Source: a virus. Taken from it: a stretch of DNA of 44,238 bases. The position numbers and the translations under genes were made by a program. The notes below the pieces were generated by a model. That model saw only the letters and a list, made by a program, of their open reading frames with translations. It was not told the DNA's origin and made no database searches. This document shows, in pieces, positions 37,040 through 44,056 of this stretch; the stretch's first letter is position 1; each line of letters starts with the position of its first letter. The DNA lies in the IMG/VR virus record IMGVR_UViG_3300017991_000029, positions 1-44,238 of that record; one strand, written 5' to 3'.

Positions 37040-37933
37040 ATGAGAAACGCAAAAGTATATCAGATCGTAACAGAGCAGATACTGAATAAATTGGCGGAAG
37101 GTGTTATACCTTGGCGGAAGTCTTGGGCAAGTGAGGAGCCGAAGAACCTTATAACCAAAAAACCATATAGGGGAATCAATCACCTAATGCTCAGCATGTA
37201 CGGATTCAGCAGTCCTTATTATCTCACATTCAACCAGTGCCGCAAGCTGGGCGGACAGGTGAAGAAGGGAAGCAAATCGATCTTAATAGTATTCTGGAAG
37301 TGGATTGAGCTGAGAGACAAGGAGGAGGCGGACGGCGAGAAGAAAAAGGTTCCGTTCCTCCGCTATTATCGCGTATTCAACGTGGAGCAGTGCGAAGGCT
37401 TAAAGGTTCCTGATCCGGTCAAAAACGACAATCCACCTATTAAAGCGGCTGAGAAGATTGTCAAGGGTTATAAGGGTAAGCCCAAGATCAAGCACGGCGG
37501 GAGTTCGGCGTATTACAAGCCCTCAGAGGATTATGTACAGGTGCCTGATAAGGAAAAGTTCGATGATTCAGAGAGCTATTATGCAACATTGTTTCATGAA
37601 TTGATCCACTCGACAGGCCATGAGTCAAGGCTTGGGCGGCTGGAAAAGGGTTATAGTATTCTGGACGGCACACGGAACAAGGAAGAGCTTGTTGCCGAAA
37701 TTGGTGCGGCCTTGCTCTGCAGTCGCACTGGAATAGCCAATGACCAGATACTTGATAATGCCGCATCCTACATAGACGGTTGGTCAAAAGCCTTAAAAGA
37801 AAATCCGGATTGGTTCGTAGCCGCAGGCGGTAAGGCTCAGAAAGCAATGGATCATATTGTACCGGACGAGACAGAAGAGAAGCCGGAGAAAAAAGCCCCC
37901 AAGAAACGTAAAACATCCAAGAAATCCAAGTAG
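37040..37933 (+). CDS. ArdC-like antirestriction protein
   Basis: This 297-residue protein starts at ATG 37040, 7 bases after AAAGGATC. The open frame from 37022 contains that site and is rejected. The N-terminal domain (VYQIVTEQILNKLAEGVIPWRKSW, PYRGINHLMLSMYGF, LTFNQCRKLGGQVKKGSKS) is the ssDNA-binding ArdC/DUF1738 domain. HELIHSTGH at 186-194 is the zincin metalloprotease motif, followed by EELVAEIGAALL. The C-terminus is Lys-rich. ArdC protects incoming DNA against restriction. It is expected to be expressed early. Confidence 0.92.
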   Translation: MRNAKVYQIVTEQILNKLAEGVIPWRKSWASEEPKNLITKKPYRGINHLMLSMYGFSSPYYLTFNQCRKLGGQVKKGSKSILIVFWKWIELRDKEEADGEKKKVPFLRYYRVFNVEQCEGLKVPDPVKNDNPPIKAAEKIVKGYKGKPKIKHGGSSAYYKPSEDYVQVPDKEKFDDSESYYATLFHELIHSTGHESRLGRLEKGYSILDGTRNKEELVAEIGAALLCSRTGIANDQILDNAASYIDGWSKALKENPDWFVAAGGKAQKAMDHIVPDETEEKPEKKAPKKRKTSKKSK

Positions 37934-37949
37934 TAAACAATCATATTCC

Positions 37950-37973
37950 GCAGGGTGCCTCCGGGTGCCCTGC
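37950..37973 (+). other. Perfect hairpin with UCCG tetraloop
   Basis: GCAGGGTGCC pairs with GGTGCCCTGC (10 pairs, two G-T) around a TCCG loop closed by C-G, a UNCG-type very stable tetraloop. No T-run follows. It lies between the ArdC-like gene and the next start and may act on mRNA stability. The related stem GGGTGCC/GGTGCCC recurs in the 38917 terminator. Confidence 0.65.
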
Positions 37974-37990
37974 ATGAAAGAAGGGATCAA

Positions 37991-38470
37991 ATGCTTAAAA
38001 CAATGGCGGAATACACCGGGTTGGCGGTTGTTAGGTTTGGCAACGGATTCGATGTAGTACACTGCAAGAGTAATACCGTTATAGGTCAAGTCAGGCGCAT
38101 CAGACAGGTCGAGGGTCATACTCAGTACGGTTTCTGTGCCAAGTCTGGAGCGATAGAGAGTGATTCACTCGGGGAATATCTTCACGTCATAGACTGGATA
38201 TGTGATAATTGCAAAAAGCTGTCCCGCAAGTATGGCTGTAAAGCATGGAGGAAAGCAAGCCAGAGCATCAAGGCTGTGGCTGGAAGCGTTCTCAAAAATG
38301 GGTTCTGTTCAGGCTCTGGCAAGCGGTATCAGCCGGATAAAATCCCTGAATTGAACGAGGAAGGGAAGGTATACTGTCCTGAGTGCGGCAAGGCGGTCAA
38401 GCTGAGGAAGGATCTCCACGGAATCGATCTTATGGTAAACTCTCATAAACCAATAGGGGGGCGAGCATGA
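37991..38470 (+). CDS. Zinc-ribbon protein of unknown function
   Basis: This 159-residue protein starts at ATG 37991 after AAGGGATC. Residues 1-65 form a beta-rich domain (LAVVRFGNGFDVVHCKSNTVIG). CDNCKKLSRKYGC is followed by a helical piece and then a ribbon: FCSGSGKRY, then YCPECGKAVKLRKD. This last ribbon resembles that of the 2044-2667 protein, so the two may share a partner or origin. It overlaps the RadC-like gene by 4 bases. Confidence 0.75.
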   Translation: MLKTMAEYTGLAVVRFGNGFDVVHCKSNTVIGQVRRIRQVEGHTQYGFCAKSGAIESDSLGEYLHVIDWICDNCKKLSRKYGCKAWRKASQSIKAVAGSVLKNGFCSGSGKRYQPDKIPELNEEGKVYCPECGKAVKLRKDLHGIDLMVNSHKPIGGRA

Positions 38471-38895
38471 TAGTCTCTAAGAAGAAGATGAAAACAACGC
38501 CAATCTCTTGTGCCGCAGATATAGCGGACGTTCTCCACACAATGCTGTCCAAAGAGGACGAGATAGACAGGACAAAAGAGCATTTTTGGGTTATTGGCCT
38601 GAATATCAGCAACACAATATTGTATATCGATCTGTGCCACTTGGGAGGCCGGAACAAGTGCGGTGTTGATATTTCCTGCCTGTTCAGGACGGCGATCATG
38701 AAGGGTGTCAGCAGTTTGATCGTTGCCCACAATCATCCAGGCGGAACGCTTATCGCATCAGAGAATGATAAGCAGTTGACTCAGAAGATAATAGATGCCG
38801 GAAAGCTACTGGGAATAAGTGTTTTGGATCATGTTATTATAACAGAATCTGATCATGTTTCATTGAGGAGGGATACCGTTAGCTTTCAGTTCTGA
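38467..38895 (+). CDS. RadC-like JAB-domain protein
   Basis: This 142-residue protein overlaps the preceding stop (ATGA). HNHPGG at about 88-93, followed by SENDKQLTQKIIDAGKLLGISVLDHVII, is the JAB1/MPN metalloprotease-like motif of RadC proteins. It lacks the N-terminal helix-hairpin-helix of chromosomal RadC, like the short versions on plasmids and phages. The role is not established and may be antirestriction or recombination. A terminator follows 21 bases later. Confidence 0.88.
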   Translation: MIVSKKKMKTTPISCAADIADVLHTMLSKEDEIDRTKEHFWVIGLNISNTILYIDLCHLGGRNKCGVDISCLFRTAIMKGVSSLIVAHNHPGGTLIASENDKQLTQKIIDAGKLLGISVLDHVIITESDHVSLRRDTVSFQF

Positions 38896-38916
38896 TATTG
38901 TCGGATATATCCAAGT

Positions 38917-38947
38917 AAAAGGGTGCCTGTTTAGGTGCCCTTTTTTT
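38917..38947 (+). terminator. Intrinsic terminator of the antirestriction operon
   Basis: AAAAGGGTGCC pairs with GGTGCCCTTTT over 11 pairs (two G-T) with a 6-base loop, followed by further T to 38947. It closes the 35853-38895 operon. Confidence 0.88.
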
Positions 38948-38994
38948 ATTGTTTTTGAAGGTGCCTCCTGTGGTCTCTGTGGGTTGATCTCAGA

Positions 38995-39015
38995 GGGGTG
39001 CAATGGTTTGATATT
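38995..39015. repeat. 21-bp intergenic repeat, copy 2
   Basis: Identical to 35481-35501. Here it lies 50 bases after the terminator and about 350 bases before the recombination-operon promoter. It is flanked by AGGTGCCTC-like words also found near copy 1. Confidence 0.85.
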
Positions 39016-39117
39016 GCCGGGATCGATCCGGGCTTATAGGTGCCTCTCTGTTCGTCTTAGAGAGTGCTATATAGTCCGTATATGGTCGATATTGCCCCGG
39101 CAATGGTCTATGTATCT

Positions 39118-39312
39118 GGATCGGTTCCGGTGGTCTCTGGTGGTCTCTGGTGGTCTCTTGTGATCCGGTCAGGTCTCCGGATCGGTTCCGGTCTCCTGTG
39201 ATGGTCTCCGGATCGGTTCCGGTTCTGTGGATCGGTTCTGGTCTCCTGTGGATCGGTTCCGGTCTCCTGTGGTCTCCTGTGATCCTGTGGAATAGTCCGG
39301 ATCAATTCCGGT
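39118..39312. repeat. Cluster of GGATCGGTTCCGGT and GGTCTCC repeats
   Basis: GGATCGGTTCCGGT occurs at 39118, 39179, 39210 and 39250, with variants at 39229 (GGATCGGTTCTGGT) and 39299 (GGATCAATTCCGGT). Between them stand many GGTCTC(C/T)-type words, including a 10-bp unit repeated three times at 39131-39160. The same GGTCTCCGGATCGG occurs at 35332. No coding potential is credible here; a long reverse frame is low-complexity. It is a possible origin, packaging or regulator-binding region. Confidence 0.85.
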
Positions 39313-39362
39313 ATACACAATACATTATATAGGAATATCGATTTTTATAATTAGTTTTTTAG

Positions 39363-39391
39363 TTGTTATTAGTCTGTGATTATGGTATATT
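39363..39391 (+). promoter_or_regulatory. Promoter of the recombination/replication operon
   Basis: TTGTTA (39363-39368), 17 bases and TATATT (39386-39391), with TGG before the -10. It has the same elements as the 2905 promoter. An A+T-rich stretch lies directly upstream (39325-39362). Transcription would run through recT, ssb and the replication genes to the terminator at 2.8 kb. Confidence 0.82.
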
Positions 39392-39440
39392 AAGGATGCG
39401 TCCAAGATCATTTTTTCACTTAATGGAAGGAGATTTTTTA

Positions 39441-39572
39441 ATGATTGTAAAACCTTGCGAGGCAAGGATCAGGCGGAAGAAAGAGAGGATCGTAAACCAC
39501 AATCAAAGGCAGTTTGTCGCCTGTCTGCCAAGTGGTGTGCGGTTCAGGTTGATTATCAAACGAAAGGGTTAA
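39441..39572 (+). CDS. Small basic protein
   Basis: A 43-residue frame starts at ATG 39441, 9 bases after GGAAGGAG. It is very basic (EARIRRKKERIVNHNQRQ) and ends in a beta-like segment (FVACLPSGVRFRLIIKRKG). It is the first gene behind the 39363 promoter and ends directly before recT. It may bind DNA or RNA. No family recognised. Confidence 0.65.
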   Translation: MIVKPCEARIRRKKERIVNHNQRQFVACLPSGVRFRLIIKRKG

Positions 39573-39573
39573 A

Positions 39574-40566
39574 ATGCCAACAAAAACAGATAAGAAGAAA
39601 AAGCCCAGAGAATCAGGGGCACCCTCCCCGACTCTGGCGGTCGTGAAGAAAGAGAACGAGGCTCTCCGGTCTCAGTTAAGGGGTCAGACGGCTCTTGTAT
39701 CTCAGGAAAAAACGATCGAGGCTCAGGCAGTCCAGTATCTTGACAGTCTGGGATGCAACATATCAGAAGATCAAAAATATCAGTTCCTTAACATCTGTAA
39801 AGTCTATGGCCTGAATCCGTTCATACGGGAAATTTACGCTGTGGCCTATGGTGGAAACTTCAACGTAATAGTTGGGTACGAGGTCTATCTGAAGCGTGCT
39901 GAGCGGTCGGGACAGCTTGCAGGCTGGAAGGTGTGGACAGAAGGGGCAGGAAACGGTCTTGTTGCAAAAATCGAGATCAAGCGGAAAGATTGGAGTGATC
40001 CGTTCTGCCACGAGGTCGGCTATCCAGAGTATGTACAGATGAAATGGGACAAGGATGCGAAGGCGATGCGTCCGACTAAATTCTGGAAAACTAAGCCAAA
40101 GACGATGTTGAAAAAGGTTGTCATGGCTCAAGGCTTCCGGTTGGCGTTCCCTGCAGAGTTGGGCGGTATGCCTTATACTGCTGACGAGTTGCCGGACAAT
40201 ATGAGTAAGGTTCCGGTAGACAATAACACTACACCAAAACCCGGATCGTTTCTCAAGTCTGAGGCGGGTCAGCAGAAAGTTGAAGATGCTGTGCCGACTG
40301 ATGCGGAAGTAGTAGACGAGTCTCAGGATAAAAAGCCGGATTATGGACAGATCAGGCTTGAATTAATGGATAAGGTGAAGGATGCTCCTCAGATCGATAA
40401 TTTCCTGATTGCAAAGGCGTGGATTAAGGAGAAGCAGAATATCGTTAATCTGTCAGACGATCAGGTTCTGCGGTTCTGGCGGAATTACGATGAAATTATT
40501 GCGATCTACAATAACTGGTTAAAGGATAACTATAAGCCCAATGCCGGAGAGGGGGGCAAGAAATAA
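39574..40566 (+). CDS. bet: Bet/RecT-type single-strand annealing protein
   Basis: This 330-residue protein has a basic, disordered N-terminus. The Bet/RecT core follows from about 50: QKYQFLNICKVYGLNPFIREIYAVAYGGNFNVIVGYEVYLKRAERSG, then KTKPKTMLKKVVMAQGFRLAFPAELGGMPY. The C-terminal 90 residues are acidic and helical. It anneals complementary single strands during phage recombination and acts with an exonuclease, here probably the DUF2800 protein next to it, and with SSB. Confidence 0.92.
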   Translation: MPTKTDKKKKPRESGAPSPTLAVVKKENEALRSQLRGQTALVSQEKTIEAQAVQYLDSLGCNISEDQKYQFLNICKVYGLNPFIREIYAVAYGGNFNVIVGYEVYLKRAERSGQLAGWKVWTEGAGNGLVAKIEIKRKDWSDPFCHEVGYPEYVQMKWDKDAKAMRPTKFWKTKPKTMLKKVVMAQGFRLAFPAELGGMPYTADELPDNMSKVPVDNNTTPKPGSFLKSEAGQQKVEDAVPTDAEVVDESQDKKPDYGQIRLELMDKVKDAPQIDNFLIAKAWIKEKQNIVNLSDDQVLRFWRNYDEIIAIYNNWLKDNYKPNAGEGGKK

Positions 40567-40619
40567 GGTATTGACAAACGATAAAATTTCAGGTTAACGC
40601 TAAAACGAAAGGATCAAAA

Positions 40620-41708
40620 ATGCGTGAACATCACAAGTTATTAAGTCCAAGCAGTCTGCCGATGTTAGAACGATGCCCCTGCTTTGAGTCCACTCCGGCT
40701 GGAGAGGCGGCAGAGCGTGGGACAATTCAGCACTCTGCTCTGGAACATCTAATCAAGAACTTTAAACTCAAGCCGGAGAAGGCCGAGAAGGCCAGTTTGA
40801 AGAAATTCAAATTGGATTCAGAGGAGGAGAGTCAAGTCCGCTGGGCGTTCCGCAAGGTTCTTGAGTTGGTCGAGGAACACGGTCTGCCTGTGGACGACAT
40901 CAGGCAAGAGAGGCGTGTCACAGTAGTAAACAACAAGTTCGATCAATTGACATACGGTTACATTGATATTGATTGTCGGCATATTCTATTTGACTATAAG
41001 AGCGGTCAACAGAGAGATTCAGAAGCCCAGATAATGGCGTATGCGGCTGGCGTCATGCAGGAAGGTGGTATTAAAAACGCTACTGCCTATATTCTCTATG
41101 GCAAGGATGCCTATGCTCAAAGATATGATTTCAATATCGATCAATGTATGAGCAGGGTAGAGGGGATCGAGAAATATGTTATGAATCCCGACGCCAAGCC
41201 TCTGGCCTGTGAGTATTGCGGTTGGTGCAAGTCTCACCTTACCTGTCCGGCTGTTATTAAGTCAATGCAGATCATTGGAAACACAATCGATCCAAAGGAC
41301 GTTGACGGTCTGCTGAGCATCAAGCCGGGGAAGGCTGACGCCAAAACCCTTGGCAAGATGAAAATACTTGCCTTGATTGCCGGTACTTGGGCAAAGGCGG
41401 TGGATGCGGAAGCCAGAAGTCGGCTTATGAACGGTAAGAAGGTTGTCGGCTGGAAAGGCGGCTATCGGAAGGGTAAGCAGTTTATTACCGATCTGAACAA
41501 TGCGCATCAGGCACTTGTTGAGGATGCCTCATATCTTTCGACTGAAGAATTTATATCTTGCTGTTCTGCCAGTGTGCCAAAGCTTGCAAAGGCGGCTCAG
41601 GCGGCTCTTGGAGTAGGTGAGAAAAAGGCAAGAGAGGAGATTGAGGGCGTCCTTGGCGATATTGTCGGCAGGGGTGCAGAAATTTTCTATGTGACCAAGG
41701 AAAAGTAA
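40620..41708 (+). CDS. DUF2800-like PD-(D/E)XK nuclease
   Basis: This 362-residue protein has AAAGGATC before ATG 40620. It starts LSPSSLPMLERCPCFEST and has AAERGTIQHSALEHL, YGYIDIDCRHILFDYKSGQ (the D-x-K active site with Asp and Lys), SEAQIMAYAAGVM and CEYCGWCKSHLTCPA (Cys cluster). This matches DUF2800/RecB-like phage exonucleases. It would resect DNA ends and hand single strands to the Bet-like protein. A weak TTGACA lies in the 53-base gap upstream, without a convincing -10. Confidence 0.88.
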   Translation: MREHHKLLSPSSLPMLERCPCFESTPAGEAAERGTIQHSALEHLIKNFKLKPEKAEKASLKKFKLDSEEESQVRWAFRKVLELVEEHGLPVDDIRQERRVTVVNNKFDQLTYGYIDIDCRHILFDYKSGQQRDSEAQIMAYAAGVMQEGGIKNATAYILYGKDAYAQRYDFNIDQCMSRVEGIEKYVMNPDAKPLACEYCGWCKSHLTCPAVIKSMQIIGNTIDPKDVDGLLSIKPGKADAKTLGKMKILALIAGTWAKAVDAEARSRLMNGKKVVGWKGGYRKGKQFITDLNNAHQALVEDASYLSTEEFISCCSASVPKLAKAAQAALGVGEKKAREEIEGVLGDIVGRGAEIFYVTKEK

Positions 41709-41753
41709 GGTTGCTATCTATTAACCATTTAAAAACCAAGGAGAAAAACCATT

Positions 41754-42221
41754 ATGAACGTTGTTCATTTAATTGGCTATGTTGGCGAGAAGCCTAAGTT
41801 CGCCACTACCCAGAATGGAAAGTCGGTTGTCAATTTCAGCCTTGCCACTACTGAGAGGTACGGATCAGGCGAGAACCGGAAGGAAGATACTCAGTGGCAT
41901 AGGGTTGTCGCGTGGAACAAGCAAGCTGACGTTATCGATCAGTACGTAGATAAAGGGAGTCGGCTCTATGTGGGCGGGAAGATCACTCATAGAAAGTATG
42001 AGGATCGAGACGGACGGACTCAGCACATTACAGAGGTTGTCCTGTCTGGCTTTGAATTTCTTAACAACAAAAAGCCGGATCAGCAGAGCGACAGAGGCCA
42101 GAGCCAGGGCGATACCTTTGATTCTGGTGTTGATGACGACTCTCAGCACCCACCACGTGATGGGGCAAGTTCAGTGCCGGAGCCAGATGCTTTTGTTCCG
42201 GAAGATGATCTGCCGTTTTAA
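41754..42221 (+). CDS. ssb: Single-stranded DNA-binding protein
   Basis: This 155-residue protein has the SSB OB-fold: NVVHLIGYVGEKPKFATTQNGKSVVNFSLATTER, then TQWHRVVAWNKQADVIDQYVDKGSRLYVGGKI and YEDRDGRTQHITEVVLSGFEFL. An acidic disordered tail ends in DDLPF, the usual tip that recruits partners. It serves replication and RecT-type recombination. AAGGAG precedes the ATG. Confidence 0.95.
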   Translation: MNVVHLIGYVGEKPKFATTQNGKSVVNFSLATTERYGSGENRKEDTQWHRVVAWNKQADVIDQYVDKGSRLYVGGKITHRKYEDRDGRTQHITEVVLSGFEFLNNKKPDQQSDRGQSQGDTFDSGVDDDSQHPPRDGASSVPEPDAFVPEDDLPF

Positions 42222-42233
42222 GGAGAATTGAAA

Positions 42234-42662
42234 ATGTCAATTCAGAAACAATGGGCGTGCCGTTTCAAGGACGGTGCGCCTCTTATCGAGGATCAAGAAA
42301 GCTTTGAGGCTCAGTGCCACAAGTACGAAGGGAAACAGGGCTATGTATCTCTCAAGCTGTACCGGAAGCAGAAATCAAACCCACAGCAGAGATATTACAG
42401 AGGCGTGTTTGTCAAGATGTTGGCGGATCATCTGGGGTATGATTATGATGATATGCACTCAGCAATATCTATGGAACACCTGCTTGTTGTGCCTGAAGAT
42501 GGAAGCCCTCCGTATGTTATGAGTACTCAATTAGCCGACTGGACAACGGATCGGTGGGAACGCTATATGGCACATCTGAGGCGGTGGGCATTGGATAAGT
42601 TCGGGGTTGTTATTCCGGAGCCTAACGAAATAGACATGGATCAGGTGCGTTATCCGTTCTAA
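42234..42662 (+). CDS. Conserved phage protein next to ssb
   Basis: This 142-residue protein starts at ATG 42234 after AAGGAG. The pattern YRKQKSNPQQRYYRGVFVKMLADHLGYDYDDMHSAI, then MSTQLADWTTDRWERYMAHLRRWALDKFGVVIPEPNEI, is one I know from many phage recombination regions beside ssb or ninG. Functionally it may relate to NinB-like ssDNA-binding proteins, but that is uncertain. Confidence 0.78.
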   Translation: MSIQKQWACRFKDGAPLIEDQESFEAQCHKYEGKQGYVSLKLYRKQKSNPQQRYYRGVFVKMLADHLGYDYDDMHSAISMEHLLVVPEDGSPPYVMSTQLADWTTDRWERYMAHLRRWALDKFGVVIPEPNEIDMDQVRYPF

Positions 42663-42675
42663 CCAAGGAAAGTCA

Positions 42676-42720
42676 ATGTATCGATATGGTCAGATTTATA
42701 AAACCAAGAGAAAGGATTAA
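42676..42720 (+). CDS. Possible 14-residue peptide
   Basis: ATG 42676 has AAGGAAAG just upstream and gives 14 codons ending TAA, which overlaps the next start. The peptide is basic (MYRYGQIYKTKRKD). It may be a leader that couples translation, or chance. Confidence 0.25.
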   Translation: MYRYGQIYKTKRKD

Positions 42721-42722
42721 TG

Positions 42723-43169
42723 ATGATAAGAACCGTCAAGCGAGACGCCATTAAGGCCATTCATAAGAAATGTGATGAATGCAAGTTGGTGGCCTATTGC
42801 AGTAAATGCCCTCTTGGCCCTTGGAGTAATCGGGCAGATGCCAAGAGAACCGATATTTTTAAGGAAAACGATAAGGATCGTTTTTTCAAGGATGTTTTAA
42901 GAACAGCAAAGATGATCCCAAAGCCTTTTTGGTGGTCGTCTCTCCGGCTAATTGTAATGACTGAGCCGTTGCACCCTAATTGGTGGGGGCAGGCATCCAA
43001 GATGTTGAAGGCTGAGGGATTTTATATAAGAAATGATCTTGGAGTTCGGTCAAGTCTTTATAGGAGCCGTAGAGGCGGTAAGGATCTCTGCTGGGATTGT
43101 AAAGTCAATATAAAGAGACCATTTACAAAGGAGAAAAATTGTGAACAAGGCATGGAAGAAGGTGCCTAA
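42723..43169 (+). CDS. Hypothetical zinc-binding protein
   Basis: This 148-residue protein starts at ATG 42723, 6 bases after AAAGGA. ATG 42720 is an alternative. CDECKLVAYCSKCPLGPW at about 16-33 is a Cys-rich zinc site. Later come SSLRLIVMTEPLHPNWWGQASKMLKAEGFYIRNDLGVRSSLYR and CWDC near the end. The middle resembles a small nucleic-acid-binding fold, but I cannot name it. It lies between SSB and the replisome organiser. Confidence 0.72.
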   Translation: MIRTVKRDAIKAIHKKCDECKLVAYCSKCPLGPWSNRADAKRTDIFKENDKDRFFKDVLRTAKMIPKPFWWSSLRLIVMTEPLHPNWWGQASKMLKAEGFYIRNDLGVRSSLYRSRRGGKDLCWDCKVNIKRPFTKEKNCEQGMEEGA

Positions 43170-43305
43170 CTGGTACTATATAACCGTTACCATTAACAAG
43201 AGGCTCAGGAAGAACTATACGTCAAATTATGTTCAGAATGTTCATAATGGCGTGTTTAAATCCAAGAGGCTCAAGCGAGAGATCGAGAGGCTCCTCTATG
43301 AATAA
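43141..43305 (+). CDS. Small basic protein with GTG start
   Basis: A 54-residue frame starts at GTG 43141, 6 bases after GGAG of AAAGGAGAAAAATT. It overlaps the previous gene by 29 bases and the next start by 8. It is strongly basic (KRLRKNYTSNYV, FKSKRLKREIERLLYE) with a helical C-terminus. Good spacing, a strong ribosome site and operon packing support it. No family recognised. Confidence 0.65.
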   Translation: MNKAWKKVPNWYYITVTINKRLRKNYTSNYVQNVHNGVFKSKRLKREIERLLYE

Positions 43306-44056
43306 AGAGAAGGACGCCTATTATTTCAGCCATGATTCTAATGCAAGGCATGATCCGAAAATGAAAGCTTTAATATTTGAGTTCGGCATGGCTGGCTATG
43401 GGGCGTGGTGGGTGCTTGTTGAAATGCTTAGAGAGCAGACCGGATATTGTCTGCCTAATAAGCCATACGTCATTCAAGCATTTGCGGACGATGCGAAAAT
43501 GAAACTGGAAGATGCCGACGCATATATCAAGCTTTGCGTTGACAAATATGAATTGCTGGTTATCAAGAATGGTATGATCTACAGTCCGAGCCTGTTAAAT
43601 CGTATGTCTCACTTAGATGCCAAGAGACAGAAGAGGGTAGAGGCCGGACGGAAAGGCGGTCTGGGAAATCGTAAAGCAGAGGTTAAGCATCCGTTAAGCG
43701 ATGCTGGAGCAAGTAAAGGAAAGGAAACCACAGCAAAGAAAACCACACCTAAGAAGGACAAGCCGGGGAAAACGAAATTCGGTGGATTCGGCCATGTTCT
43801 CTTGACAAGTAAGGAATATAAAACCTTGCGAGACAAGTTAGGTAAGGAGAAGCTGGAGAAGTGTATCGATAAATTAGATTTGGGTATTGAGGCGAAAGGT
43901 TATCAATACAAGAGCCACAATGCCGCTATGTATTCATGGGTAATTCGCGCCGTAGACGAGGAAGAGGAGAGGAAGAATGGAAAGTCTAAAAGACATACTA
44001 AAACGAATGGCCAGCCCGGCAAGTACGACAGTGAAGGAGACGGAGAAAGCTTGTAA
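43298..44056 (+). CDS. Replisome organiser, Lin1244/DUF4373-type N-terminal domain
   Basis: This 252-residue protein starts at ATG 43298. The frame is open to 43229, but that would ignore the gene at 43141. AYYFSHDSNARHDPKMKALIFEFGMAGYGAWWVLVEMLREQ at 7-47 is the DUF4373/Lin1244 domain of phage DnaD-like initiators. A Lys/Thr-rich linker follows (about 130-165), then a helical domain (LRDKLGKEKLEKCIDKLDLGIEAKGYQYKSHNAAMYSWVIRAV) similar to DnaD C-terminal parts. It would bind the origin and bring in the DnaC-like loader encoded next, which it overlaps by 80 bases. Confidence 0.85.
   Translation: MNKEKDAYYFSHDSNARHDPKMKALIFEFGMAGYGAWWVLVEMLREQTGYCLPNKPYVIQAFADDAKMKLEDADAYIKLCVDKYELLVIKNGMIYSPSLLNRMSHLDAKRQKRVEAGRKGGLGNRKAEVKHPLSDAGASKGKETTAKKTTPKKDKPGKTKFGGFGHVLLTSKEYKTLRDKLGKEKLEKCIDKLDLGIEAKGYQYKSHNAAMYSWVIRAVDEEEERKNGKSKRHTKTNGQPGKYDSEGDGESL

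Noticed and set aside
39108-39320. Reverse-strand 70-codon frame
   Set aside because: It is a low-complexity Arg/Pro/Thr/Asp translation of the GGATCGG/GGTCTCC repeats with no ribosome site.
40571-40599. Promoter in the gap before the DUF2800 gene
   Set aside because: TTGACA is perfect, but at 17 bases the -10 would be TTAACG, with only two matches.
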